Virus record (IMG/VR): IMGVR_UViG_3300046809_000252
Span: 1-29,555 of that record
Strand: one strand, 5' to 3'
Length of the DNA stretch: 29,555 nt
From: a virus
Under the pieces are notes generated by a model. It searched no databases, was not told where the DNA came from, and worked only from the letters and a program-made list of their open reading frames with translations. Position numbers and translations under genes: made by a program. Below, one piece after another: positions 11,537 to 20,048 of the stretch; the stretch's first letter is position 1; every line of letters starts with the position of its first letter.

Positions 11537-11968
11537 ATGGATCACAACATCTACCCGACGCATACGTGTTTCGACGACGCGCTGGATCTGATGATGGCGA
11601 TACTGAAGGAGAACCAGGAATCCCCCGACGACGTGAAGGCGTCACTGCGCGATGACCTGTACCTGGTCCACGGTGTGACGATGATTACCGGCAAGCCGTC
11701 CGCGCACGCATGGGTGGAATACGATTTCAACAACACCGCGTTGTTTGTCGGCATCCTCAATGGCAAACGCGAAAACTTTTCCGCGCCTCGCGATGAGTAC
11801 TACCGCGAATTGCAGGTGGTCGAGCACACCCGGTATCGCTACCGCGAGGCGTTCGCGTTCAACCGCGCAACCGGCCACTACGGCCCGTGGAACGAGCGGT
11901 ACAAGAAGATGCTCCGCGCCTCCCCGCAGGTGGACGCCTACAAGATCGACCGGATCGGGCCGCTGTGA
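11537..11968 (+). CDS. Hypothetical protein (143 aa) with a HAWVE motif
   Basis: The ATG at 11537 opens with MDHNIYPTHTCFDDALDLMM, followed by LYLVHGVTM and SAHAWVEYDF, then FVGILNGKRENFSAPRDEYY. Cys11, His57 in HAWVE, and an Asp after it resemble in order the Cys-His-Asp layout of papain/transglutaminase-like folds, but this is weak. No firm family. It overlaps the next ATG by one base (TGATG). Confidence 0.6.
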   Translation: MDHNIYPTHTCFDDALDLMMAILKENQESPDDVKASLRDDLYLVHGVTMITGKPSAHAWVEYDFNNTALFVGILNGKRENFSAPRDEYYRELQVVEHTRYRYREAFAFNRATGHYGPWNERYKKMLRASPQVDAYKIDRIGPL

Positions 11969-12162
11969 TGGCAACATCACCGCACGGCTGGACACATGCC
12001 ATGTGCAACAGGTGTTGGTACGACACCAAGCCGGGACGCGAACCCGTCAAGGTGCGCGATCCCAAGGCGGAGAGGTGTTGCTTTTGCGGACGCATGACCG
12101 CCTATGGCGTTTACGTGCGCCGCGATCCGGACGCCATAGAATTGAAATGCAACAAGGACTGA
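11968..12162 (+). CDS. Small double-knuckle zinc protein (64 aa)
   Basis: The ATG at 11968 overlaps the previous stop (TGATG). CNRCW (residues 13-17) and CCFCG (residues 37-41) lie either side of the PGREPVKVRD stretch, followed by YGVYVRRDP. This 'C--CW ... CCFCG ... GIYVR-DP' arrangement recurs in small phage proteins of unknown function. It is likely to bind one zinc ion. Confidence 0.7.
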   Translation: MATSPHGWTHAMCNRCWYDTKPGREPVKVRDPKAERCCFCGRMTAYGVYVRRDPDAIELKCNKD

Positions 12163-12172
12163 CGGAGGGGCA

Positions 12173-12487
12173 ATGAAAGTCACGATGGCGCAGTCGATTG
12201 ATCGCAATCGCGGGATCTGTTCGACGTGTCAGTATTTTTCCGCGCGATTGTTTGAAAACGGAAACCAGCGATTCGTCTGCCGCAAGGACAATGTGTTTCT
12301 GAAAGCCCACGTCGCCGAATGCACCGACTATCAGCGCAAGAACAACGGACTGTTTGGCGACGCCGCCTGGCAGGTCGGCCTGAACACGGAAACCGGCATC
12401 GTGGAATTCCGCGACCCGAACTATCGCACGTTCCACCTGGTCGAAGGCAAGCCAGTGCGCATCAAACCGAAGGACGATGATGATTGA
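12173..12487 (+). CDS. Cys-containing hypothetical protein (104 aa)
   Basis: The ATG at 12173 follows GGAGGGGCA. CSTCQYF (residues 16-22), Cys36 in VCRKD, and Cys50 in AECTDY form a possible four-Cys cluster. The C-terminal half (GIVEFRDPNYRTFHLVEGKP) looks beta-rich, with a Lys/Asp tail. No family recognised. Confidence 0.6.
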   Translation: MKVTMAQSIDRNRGICSTCQYFSARLFENGNQRFVCRKDNVFLKAHVAECTDYQRKNNGLFGDAAWQVGLNTETGIVEFRDPNYRTFHLVEGKPVRIKPKDDDD

Positions 12488-12767
12488 GCATGACGCCGAC
12501 TGCGATGCCGTTGGCGTTGGTCCCGACCTGGAACCATCCACGAAGCCCTGCAACTGCGGGGCGGACAACGCATCGCAGATCATTCGCATGAGCCGCCTGC
12601 TGCGCTGTGCGTCAGGGTTCCACGAACCGCTGATTCGCCCGATTGCGATGGGTGGCGTCATCGAGGAGCCGGTTCGCTTTGAGATTCCCAGCCGCGACCA
12701 CGGGCCGGTCCACGCCGCGATCTGCCGACACTGCCGGGTTCTCTATATGCGGAGGCGTGATGAGTGA
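12477..12767 (+). CDS. Cys-rich hypothetical protein (96 aa)
   Basis: The ATG at 12477 (or 12480) overlaps the previous gene by 11 nt. CDAVGVGPDLEPSTKPCNCG at the N-terminus and CRHC at the C-terminus suggest a metal site. MSRLLRCASGFH lies between them. The product is one more of the small Cys-rich proteins of this block; no function recognised. Confidence 0.55.
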   Translation: MMIEHDADCDAVGVGPDLEPSTKPCNCGADNASQIIRMSRLLRCASGFHEPLIRPIAMGGVIEEPVRFEIPSRDHGPVHAAICRHCRVLYMRRRDE

Positions 12768-13089
12768 AATTCCGATGCGCGAGGCCACCGAAACCGAAGC
12801 ACGCGAAGCCGTGATGGCGGTATTGAAGTTCAATCGCCGCTGGGCGATTCGCGGTGTCCTGATTATGGGTGGAAATCTGCTGATTGCGGCGTGGGATGCC
12901 TACTGGATGGCCCATGATCTCGCGCATCACTACCGCTTCCTTGCCGTTTTCATGGCGCTGGCCTCATTGGTCGGGGTCTGGTCCGCAGGCCGGTGCTGGC
13001 CGATGTTCATTCTCAACTTTCGCCTGTGGCAAATGCACTGTTTGATGTTGGAAACCTTCGTGAAGCCCCCGCCTGCCGACCGCCCCTAG
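12760..13089 (+). CDS. Two-helix membrane protein (109 aa)
   Basis: The ATG at 12760 follows GGAGGCGTG and overlaps the previous gene by 8 nt. Residues 29-49 and 60-77 are hydrophobic (GVLIMGGNLLIAAWDAYWMA; FLAVFMALASLVGVW), separated by a His-rich turn. A Pro-rich tail ends the protein. No holin-like charge pattern is strong enough to name it. It is the last gene before an AT-rich gap and the packaging genes. Confidence 0.65.
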   Translation: MSEIPMREATETEAREAVMAVLKFNRRWAIRGVLIMGGNLLIAAWDAYWMAHDLAHHYRFLAVFMALASLVGVWSAGRCWPMFILNFRLWQMHCLMLETFVKPPPADRP

Positions 13090-13157
13090 TCCAAATCTTC
13101 CATTTTTCATAGATTTAATTCCAAAAACCATATTTCCGGGTGTATCTTCGAGGCACG
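13090..13157 (+). promoter_or_regulatory. AT-rich gap upstream of the packaging genes (possible late promoter)
   Basis: A markedly AT-rich stretch (TTTTTCATAGATTTAATTCC, then CCAAAAACCATATTTCC) in an otherwise GC-rich genome, ending just before the TerS start. No canonical -35/-10 pair at proper spacing is visible. It might bind a phage-specific factor or serve as a late promoter or packaging-site signal. The claim rests on composition and position only. Confidence 0.35.
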
Positions 13158-13793
13158 ATGGCCGAGGAATACACCGATTTGCCGTTTTCGGACGCAAATT
13201 CCGACAAAACCCTGAGTCCCCATGCCGCCCGCCTTCAGGAACAGAAGGTTTTGAACTACGTGCGCCGTGGGATGGGCAAAACCGGGGTTTCCCATCGGGT
13301 GATGACCGATGCCGAGCGGATGACCATCTGCATGTTGTGTGGACAGGGCCTGTCCTACGATGAAATCGGCGAGCAGGTCAAGCGATCCCCGGCCACCGTG
13401 CGTGGTGTCATCTTCCAGGCGCGAAAAGCGGCATCCGCCGCAGGGTTGAACTACGACTGGCGCGCGGACTTGAAGGAAAAATCCGTCCAGGCGATCCGCG
13501 CTGCGTTGGTTCACGACAAGGACCCCTACAAAGCCGGTGGCATCGCGGTCCAGACCATGAAGGGCCTGGGCGAATTCGAAAACGAGGGCCAGGTCCACAT
13601 CGCGACCCTCTTGAATTCCATCCCGGAATCCCAGCGAGACCGCTATGTATCGCTCGATACCGCCGACGCCATCGAAATCGAGGGCAACGAAGTTCCCGAC
13701 CCGGCTCCAGCGGAAGTTCCTTTTGAGGACGAGCCAGAGGCCGAGCCTCCAACCGTGGACGACCCGGAGCCGGGGAAGGAACCGACGCCATGA
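13158..13793 (+). CDS. Terminase small subunit-like DNA-binding protein
   Basis: I prefer ATG 13158 (MAEEYTD) to the ATG at 13140 because CGAGGCACG precedes it. The 211-aa product has a helix-turn-helix at about residues 60-90 (CMLCGQGLSYDEIGEQVKRS, then PATVRGVIFQAR). A central helical region follows, and the tail is acidic and Pro-rich (residues 170-211). TerS recognises the packaging site and recruits TerL. The stop overlaps the TerL start as ATGA, supporting the pairing. The identification rests on position and the HTH, since small terminases diverge quickly. Confidence 0.7.
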   Translation: MAEEYTDLPFSDANSDKTLSPHAARLQEQKVLNYVRRGMGKTGVSHRVMTDAERMTICMLCGQGLSYDEIGEQVKRSPATVRGVIFQARKAASAAGLNYDWRADLKEKSVQAIRAALVHDKDPYKAGGIAVQTMKGLGEFENEGQVHIATLLNSIPESQRDRYVSLDTADAIEIEGNEVPDPAPAEVPFEDEPEAEPPTVDDPEPGKEPTP

Positions 13794-15544
13794 GCCGGGA
13801 GATGCCGCAATCGCTATCGCTTCCGGCACGCAAAAAATACATGGCGTCGTATCTGGCCGACCGCGAGCGCGGGCGCAAGGATCTGCTCTGGCTCTGCCGT
13901 GAAGTGTTGGGCTATCGCGACATCCGTGGAGCGGACCCCGGCTGGGAAGACCTGGGTAATATCTCTGCCGGGGAAAACCATCAGCCGTTGCTCGACGGCC
14001 TGCACAAGTTCGCCGGTCGAAAAGAAATCGCCGACTGCGAAGCGATGACGGTGGTTTCCTCCATCGAGCGCGTGGCGATGTACGACCAACTGGAGCCGGA
14101 CGGGAACCGCAATTTCCTCGCCCTATTTCCTCGCGATCATCTCAAAACCAGCATCTGCACCATCGGTCACACGTTGCAGTGGATTTTGAACTATCCCGAC
14201 GTGCGCATCCTGCTTTCATTCTCCTCCGGCGACCACGGCGACCGCATTATGACCGCGATCCTGGGCCACTTCCGATACAACTCGAATTTTCGATTCTGGT
14301 ATCCGGAGTTTTGCCCGCCTGCGAAAAACGCGAAGGACTTCGGGAGTCTGCAATCGTTCATCGTTCCCAACCGCACCCGGCAAATCACCGAACCCACCGT
14401 GATGGCGGTGTCGGTGGGCAAAATGATTGCCGGAACCCACCAGGACGTACACAAACATTCCGACCTTGTGGACAAGGAGAACGTCAAGACTGCCGCAGGT
14501 ATCCGCGAGGTGGTGGACCACTTCAAATACACCGATCCGCTGTTGGCGCGCGTTGCAGGCAAGCAAGGCTGGCGCGATGTCGAGGGCACACCCTACGACT
14601 TTTCCGATCTCTACGGTCACATCCGCGATACCGAATCGAACCTGCCCGAAGCGCAGCGCAGTTGGCGTGTGGTCGAGCGCGGCGCGCAGATCCACGCCGA
14701 GACGGGCAAGACTTTGTGGCCACATCGATACGACTGGGCATCGTTGGAGCGAATCAAGCACCTGGTCGGCCTCTACATCTTCGAGGCCCAGTACAACATG
14801 CGCTGTATTGCACCATCCGGGGGACTGGCCACGCGCGAAGAGATCATGTGGATACCCCGCGCGAGGGTCGCCGAACTGATGCCGCAATACCGGATTCACA
14901 CCACCGTGGATTTGGCCGGAATGGAGGAGAAATCCGACGGCGCGTTTTGCGCGCTGACCACCTGCGGTTTCCTTCCTTCCGGCTACATCCATGTGATCGA
15001 TATCCGGCACGGACACTTCACCCCGTTCCAGGTCATCTGGCATTTCTTCGACATCCACAAGAAGTACCGGCCCAGGGATTTCAAGATGGAGAAGAACCAC
15101 CATGCGCAGGTCATCGAACCGTTTCTGCGGCAGGAGATGGCCAAGCGAAACACGTACCTGAACGTGTTGAACATTCCCCGCGACAACGCGATATCGAAAG
15201 ACAACCGGATTTCGGGATTGCAATCGTGGTTCGCGGCGAAACGGATTCGCATCGTGGACGACCTTGCCTGCGATGGGCATCTCATCATGGAGATCACCCG
15301 TTTCAACAAGTACAAGTACAAGGACATCCTCGACACTCTTGCCGACCAGTTGCAGCACGCCGATGGCGTGGGCATCGAGCCGGACCTATACCCGCGCCAG
15401 AGCGAAGATTCGGGCCGTCCGTGGTTTGAAGAACTGGGCCGCGCGAAATTTCTCGGATTTGATCCGATGTCCAAGCAAGCCATTTTCGGTGGGCAACCCA
15501 CCGAGACCGAAGACAGCTACTACCACGCGAGGACGGGATTGTAA
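13790..15544 (+). CDS. Terminase large subunit
   Basis: A 584-aa packaging motor. ATPase motifs: FPRDHLKTS at residues 113-121 (Walker A variant, Lys119/Thr120) and HSDLVDKENVKT at 223-234 (Walker B region). The nuclease domain shows HTTVDLAGMEEKSDG (Asp374 with KSDG), HVIDIRHG (Asp404), and DILDTLADQLQHA near residue 512-524, the RNase-H-like acidic triad. The arrangement matches terminases of podovirus-like phages, where TerL cuts and pumps DNA through the portal. It overlaps TerS by ATGA and the portal by TAATG. Confidence 0.93.
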   Translation: MSREMPQSLSLPARKKYMASYLADRERGRKDLLWLCREVLGYRDIRGADPGWEDLGNISAGENHQPLLDGLHKFAGRKEIADCEAMTVVSSIERVAMYDQLEPDGNRNFLALFPRDHLKTSICTIGHTLQWILNYPDVRILLSFSSGDHGDRIMTAILGHFRYNSNFRFWYPEFCPPAKNAKDFGSLQSFIVPNRTRQITEPTVMAVSVGKMIAGTHQDVHKHSDLVDKENVKTAAGIREVVDHFKYTDPLLARVAGKQGWRDVEGTPYDFSDLYGHIRDTESNLPEAQRSWRVVERGAQIHAETGKTLWPHRYDWASLERIKHLVGLYIFEAQYNMRCIAPSGGLATREEIMWIPRARVAELMPQYRIHTTVDLAGMEEKSDGAFCALTTCGFLPSGYIHVIDIRHGHFTPFQVIWHFFDIHKKYRPRDFKMEKNHHAQVIEPFLRQEMAKRNTYLNVLNIPRDNAISKDNRISGLQSWFAAKRIRIVDDLACDGHLIMEITRFNKYKYKDILDTLADQLQHADGVGIEPDLYPRQSEDSGRPWFEELGRAKFLGFDPMSKQAIFGGQPTETEDSYYHARTGL

Positions 15545-17556
15545 TGGCCAGCTACGGAACCGCCGCGCTCGACGCCTACGCCCCGCTCACCGAAGCGGAA
15601 GCCGCAAAGATCACCACCACCGAACAGGAGTGGTCCGATAGCTTCGCGTTGAAAATTGTGTGCGACGATTTCTCGCGCGCGGAAAACTATCGCTCGCAAA
15701 ACCACGACTGGCGCTGGCAGAACGCCGACGCGCTCTACCTGGGATACGTCGCGCAAAAGTTTTGGGAAGGCACGAAGATCCCGCGCGCATCGATCCCGGT
15801 ATTCACCGCCTACGAACAAATCGAATCGATGGTGCCGCGTGTGGTCCAGGCATTGTTTGGCGATAACCCGTGGTTTGAAGCATCGCCGATTGGCAAGACC
15901 ACGCCGAAGGCCGCGCGGGTGAGCCGCGACACGATTCTGGCGCAGATGGCCGAGACCCGGATCAAGCGCGTGGTGGAACTGGCGCTGCGCAGCGGTCTCA
16001 CCTACGGCAACGGAATTCTGGAATCGTCCTGGCTCTATCAATCGCAAATGGTGAAAAAGTTCGTGCCACGCTTCCAGCCCCAGCGCCGCCCGATCCAGCA
16101 TCCCATTACCGGCCAGACGTTCTCGGTGCCATCGGGTGGCTTCGACCGCGTCGTGGTGGAAGTGATGGAGGAGGAGTATGTCAACCGGCCCAACGTCGAG
16201 ACCGTCTCGCTGAAGGATTTCTACATCGATCCGAACTGTCCGACATCGGACCCCTCCGACGCGCGCTACACCGTCAAGCGCCTGTTCCTGGATCTGGACT
16301 ATTTGAAATCCCTGCGGGCGCTGGAGGATTTCACGATTCCCGACGATGCGACGTTGACCGAGATGGCGCAGGTGAAGCCATCCACGCAGGGCGACAACAC
16401 CAAGTCCTGGCAGGAGTCCGCGCGCATGGCGAATTGGCAACCGCAGGTGGATCAAACCGCCGATCCCGGTGGCACGCGGGTGGAGGTGTTGATCTACAAG
16501 ACAGACCGGCGAATTGTGTGGGTGGCCAACCGCTCGATGGTGTTCTACAACCGGCCCAACCCCTACGGGCGGAAACTGCAATACAACTTCTGCTACACGG
16601 ATCTGCTGGACCGTTTCTACGGTCTCGCGATCACCGATGTGGTCGAAGGCGAACAGCGATTGCAGGAAGGCGTATTGAATGGGCGTATCGATGAACTGGC
16701 GCTCAACATCCACCCCCAGACCGTGGTGGCCAGGTCCAATACCGAACCTGTCTACAAGCTGCGAGTGCGGCCTGGGGGTGTGACGTATTCCACCGATCCG
16801 AAAAACGACATGCGCCGGGAGTACACGCAGAACGTGACCCAACAGGCGTTCATGGAAACCGCAGCGTCCGACGTGCGCGTGCAGAAAATCACCGGGCAAA
16901 ACGATCTCGTGTCGGGCGCGCAAAATCCGGTGGCGCGATCCGCGACCGGCGCGGGCCTGCAAGGCCAGGCGACATTCAGTCGGTCGCAGTACCAGGTGGA
17001 GAAGGTCGAAGACAACATGCTGGGGCCGATTCTGACCGACGTGCACATGCTCAACCAGCACCACCTGGACCCGAACCAGATGATTGAGGCCGTCGATGGC
17101 CAGATGATCGACCCGATGGAAGTATTCGGCGCGAAGGTGCGATTTGAAATGCGTGCCGGTTCTCGCATGGCGTCCCGTCAAGGACTGCTCCAGGTGCTGC
17201 CCTACATCATGCAGTACGCGATGAACCCGCAATTGAATTCGCAGCTGGCCGACCAGGGCAAGACGCTCGACTACGAGGAAATTTTCCAGATGCTGCTGGA
17301 TTCCACCGGCTACAAGAAAAAGGCCACCTGGATTCGCGACATGACCCCGCAGGAACAGCAGGCGCTCCAGGCCGCGCGCCAGAATCCGCAAAACGCCGAA
17401 CTCCAGAAACAGCGCGAGCGCATGGCGCAGATGGCCACGATGCAGCAGAACAAGGGCGAACTGGATCTGACCAAGGTGGCCATCCAGGCGCGCTCCGACG
17501 AGAAGATTGCATTGCTGGATGCGAAAACAAAACTGGAGACCAGCGGCAGTGATTGA
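15544..17556 (+). CDS. Portal protein
   Basis: 670 aa, the usual size for portals of N4-like and related short-tailed phages. It lies directly after TerL. The N-terminal half (YVAQKFWEGTKIPRASIPVF, then TAYEQIESMVPRVVQALFG) and GLTYGNGILESSW are typical of large portal subunits. The C-terminal region is long, Gln/Ala-rich and helical (PQEQQALQAARQNPQNAELQ), matching the barrel and crown. Portals form the dodecameric DNA-entry ring. The identification relies on size, order and pattern. Confidence 0.85.
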   Translation: MASYGTAALDAYAPLTEAEAAKITTTEQEWSDSFALKIVCDDFSRAENYRSQNHDWRWQNADALYLGYVAQKFWEGTKIPRASIPVFTAYEQIESMVPRVVQALFGDNPWFEASPIGKTTPKAARVSRDTILAQMAETRIKRVVELALRSGLTYGNGILESSWLYQSQMVKKFVPRFQPQRRPIQHPITGQTFSVPSGGFDRVVVEVMEEEYVNRPNVETVSLKDFYIDPNCPTSDPSDARYTVKRLFLDLDYLKSLRALEDFTIPDDATLTEMAQVKPSTQGDNTKSWQESARMANWQPQVDQTADPGGTRVEVLIYKTDRRIVWVANRSMVFYNRPNPYGRKLQYNFCYTDLLDRFYGLAITDVVEGEQRLQEGVLNGRIDELALNIHPQTVVARSNTEPVYKLRVRPGGVTYSTDPKNDMRREYTQNVTQQAFMETAASDVRVQKITGQNDLVSGAQNPVARSATGAGLQGQATFSRSQYQVEKVEDNMLGPILTDVHMLNQHHLDPNQMIEAVDGQMIDPMEVFGAKVRFEMRAGSRMASRQGLLQVLPYIMQYAMNPQLNSQLADQGKTLDYEEIFQMLLDSTGYKKKATWIRDMTPQEQQALQAARQNPQNAELQKQRERMAQMATMQQNKGELDLTKVAIQARSDEKIALLDAKTKLETSGSD

Positions 17557-17893
17557 GTCCGATGGTGGCCTCGGCCATGACCAGATTGACGCGCTCCAGA
17601 AAGCCGCCTCGTATCGCGCGCTGGCGGAATCGGACGGCTATCACCGGCTGTTGGACTTTCTCGAATCCTGGTCGAACCTGGCGCTACAGAACATGCGCAC
17701 TGCCAGCTTTCGCGACGATGACCGGACGCGAACCAACATGCAGTTGATCTGGTCGGAACGTGAAAACACGCTCGAAGAAATCCAGCACGAAGTGCAACGC
17801 GGCATTGCCGCAGGCCAGCAACTGGCCAACGAAATTGATCCCGAAGTACGCATCAACGCTGGACTCCCAATGGAGTTTGGCGACAACGAATAG
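17549..17893 (+). CDS. Hypothetical structural-region protein (114 aa)
   Basis: GTG 17549 overlaps the portal by 8 nt. The product is wholly helical and charged (YRALAESDGYHRLLDFLESW, then LIWSERENTLEEIQHEVQRG). Its place between portal and scaffold suggests a portal accessory or scaffold-associated role; no family recognised. Confidence 0.65.
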   Translation: MIESDGGLGHDQIDALQKAASYRALAESDGYHRLLDFLESWSNLALQNMRTASFRDDDRTRTNMQLIWSERENTLEEIQHEVQRGIAAGQQLANEIDPEVRINAGLPMEFGDNE

Positions 17894-17905
17894 AGGAATC
17901 CCGCG

Positions 17906-18874
17906 ATGAAAGACGAAAAGGACCTGCCCGTATCACCCAACGAGCCGCCTGCTGCGGAGGACACCACACACCTGTTCACCGACTCCGGCGATGGTGGCGG
18001 CGAATCGATGCTGCCTGGCTACGATGGCGCAGAAGGTAGCCCCACGGCGGTGCCGGAACCCTACGAGGCAAAGGGCGAAAAACTACTGCGATTGAAACTG
18101 CCGGGCGGTCACGCCTACACGGCCAAGACCGAACGCGAATTGCTCGAACTGGTCTACAAGGGCAAGGTCGCCGCCGATGAAGCGATCCGCGACCGCGAAG
18201 CGCAGATTCGCAACTTGCAGCAGGCCGGGCCTGCGGGTGCGCGTCCGAACCCATCCCCGGGCATGGTGCAAGCGCCACCGATGACACCGGGCGAGGAATG
18301 GGACCCGCAAAAATACCTGAACCTGCTGGGCGAAGATCCGATGAAGGCGCGGCTCTACCAGGACAAGTTCATGTACGGCGGTCTCGATCCAGTGCAGGCG
18401 ACATCGTATGCGTATAACGTCGCGCAGAAACTCGACCAGCAGATGCTCGCCGCATCGTTCCACGACCGCAATCCCGATTTTCCGATTTCGCCGGAGAACT
18501 CCCAGAAACTGATGGGCGTGCTCCAGGCGCGCGGTCTGGCTCCCAACATCGTGAACCTGGAATGGGCCTACGGCGAAATGAAGCGCAACGGAGTACTGGC
18601 ACCTGCCGGTCCCGGTGCTGCGGTGGACGAAAACCAATACGAGGAAATCGACTTCGGTGCCCCAGGCACCAATCATGCGCCCCCGGTAGCTCCACGGCCT
18701 GCGGCACCTGCTCCGCCTCAACAGCCTGCTGGCCCGCAACGTCGCGGCGGGGGCGCACCGCCGTCCCCGCGCAATGGCGGTGGAAACAACACGCCCGATG
18801 TCGTCAGCTTCGAGCAGATGACGCTGGCGGAATTGAAAGCGCACGCGCAGAAAATCGGCGCGCTTCGGCACTGA
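17906..18874 (+). CDS. Putative capsid scaffold protein
   Basis: A 322-aa acidic protein directly upstream of the capsid gene, starting at ATG 17906 after GAGGA. Residues 1-55 are disordered and acidic. The central part has a helical region (ERELLELVYKGKVAADEAIR) and EEWDPQKYLNLLGEDPMKAR. Residues 240-300 are Pro/Gly-rich, and the tail is a short helix (FEQMTLAELKAHAQKIGAL). This composition (disordered, acidic, helical) and location are standard for scaffolds, but there is no diagnostic motif. Confidence 0.75.
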   Translation: MKDEKDLPVSPNEPPAAEDTTHLFTDSGDGGGESMLPGYDGAEGSPTAVPEPYEAKGEKLLRLKLPGGHAYTAKTERELLELVYKGKVAADEAIRDREAQIRNLQQAGPAGARPNPSPGMVQAPPMTPGEEWDPQKYLNLLGEDPMKARLYQDKFMYGGLDPVQATSYAYNVAQKLDQQMLAASFHDRNPDFPISPENSQKLMGVLQARGLAPNIVNLEWAYGEMKRNGVLAPAGPGAAVDENQYEEIDFGAPGTNHAPPVAPRPAAPAPPQQPAGPQRRGGGAPPSPRNGGGNNTPDVVSFEQMTLAELKAHAQKIGALRH

Positions 18875-18893
18875 AACTATTGTTCGCTTGACG

Positions 18894-18914
18894 ACTCGGC
18901 GCGACCGAGTTTTT
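18894..18914 (+). terminator. Intrinsic terminator between scaffold and capsid genes
   Basis: ACTCGG (18894-18899), loop CGCGA, CCGAGT (18905-18910), then TTTT (five T's counting the stem base). It lies about 20 bp after the scaffold stop. TTGACG (18888-18893) upstream and TTTAAT (18912-18917) downstream are spaced 18 bp, so the same bases could also be a promoter for the capsid gene. Confidence 0.7.
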
Positions 18915-19076
18915 AATCACTGGCAGCGCGGAGTACTTTCAACCAAGAAGCACCCGCGCTTGTCATCAACCTGCACTCCGGAACCACACGGGGTCTTTTC
19001 CGCTCGATAACCACATCGGCGCTCTCTGAACCCAAGTTTCGTTTTCATCGTTTCCACGAACGAACAGGAGAGCTAT

Positions 19077-20039
19077 ATGGCCTATACCCCGGCAAGCAAT
19101 CTCACCGGCACGGCGACCATCCGTCACCTTGCCACGGTGTACTACAAGAAACAGGCGCTGGACCAGCTGATGAAGAAGTTCTACTTCATGTCGGCAGGCG
19201 AACCCGACATCATCCCGCTGCGTTCCGGCAAAACCGTCCAGTACTATCGCTACACGTTGTTCGCCGCCAACACCGCGCCAACAACGGAAGGCACCGTGGG
19301 CACCGGCCTCTCGCTGGACACCACGACCATTTCGGCGACCGTCTCCGAGTACAGCGACTTCCTCACGGGATCTTCGCTCTTGGAGGAAACGGCCATCGAT
19401 CCCATCGCGGAAAATTCCGCCAAGCAGTTGGGATATCGCGCCGGTCTCTCGGTCGATACCATCTGCCGCATCGAACTCGATTCTCCCGGCGCTCTCATCA
19501 ACCAGGCCACCATCGCGGCCAACGGAACATCCGCCGATCTGCGCAAAGCCAAGGCGCTCCTGAACGGCCAGGATGTGGGTCCAAAGGAAGGCGAGGATTT
19601 CCTCGGGATCATCCACCCCTACGTGCTCTACGACATCCTCTCCGACAACGCCGCTGGCGGGTTCATCGACGTGATGCGCTATTCCCAGCCCGAGGTCGCG
19701 ATGACGGGTGAAGTGGGAAAAGTCGAAGGCGTGCGATTGGTGAAGTCCACCAACGTGAAGAACGATGGCGTTGCCGCTCCCGGCACCAAATATTCCACCT
19801 ACGTCATCGGCGAAGGCGCGATGGGTGTGGTTTCCCTCGGTGGCCGTGCTCCGTCGAAAGTCATCGACCCGAAGAAGCAGAGCTTCCAGGTCAACGTGAT
19901 CCCCGGCAAGCCGCAGATCGCCGATCCGGAAGGCAAGATCGGATTCGCGGTCAGCTATCGATTCGTGTTCGTCGCGAAATTGCTCGACACGACCACGTAC
20001 CGATACAAAGCCATTCAGATGGATTCGTCCATCGTCTAG
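19077..20039 (+). CDS. Major capsid protein, N4-gp56 family
   Basis: A 320-aa protein with the N4-gp56-type layout. The N-terminus is ATVYYKKQALDQLMKKFYF. The segments IPLRSGKTVQYYRYTLF, TTTISATVSEYSDFLTGSSL, and EDFLGIIHPYVLYDI match, in order, the HK97-fold capsid proteins of this family. It follows a scaffold-like gene, as expected. Start ATG 19077 follows CAGGAGAGCTAT. The 160-nt untranslated leader after the 18894 terminator is long for this genome, which otherwise overlaps its genes, suggesting separate promotion of the most abundant protein. Confidence 0.9.
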   Translation: MAYTPASNLTGTATIRHLATVYYKKQALDQLMKKFYFMSAGEPDIIPLRSGKTVQYYRYTLFAANTAPTTEGTVGTGLSLDTTTISATVSEYSDFLTGSSLLEETAIDPIAENSAKQLGYRAGLSVDTICRIELDSPGALINQATIAANGTSADLRKAKALLNGQDVGPKEGEDFLGIIHPYVLYDILSDNAAGGFIDVMRYSQPEVAMTGEVGKVEGVRLVKSTNVKNDGVAAPGTKYSTYVIGEGAMGVVSLGGRAPSKVIDPKKQSFQVNVIPGKPQIADPEGKIGFAVSYRFVFVAKLLDTTTYRYKAIQMDSSIV

Positions 20040-20048
20040 GAGGCCGCT

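Noticed and set aside
11537-11968. Transglutaminase or papain-like enzyme from the Cys11/HAWVE pattern
   Set aside because: The Cys-His-Asp order alone is weak and the surrounding motif context of those families is missing; kept as hypothetical.
15520-17391. Long minus-strand open frame (623 codons) opposite the portal gene
   Set aside because: His/Arg/Gly-rich product with no motif, fully antisense to a well-supported portal gene.
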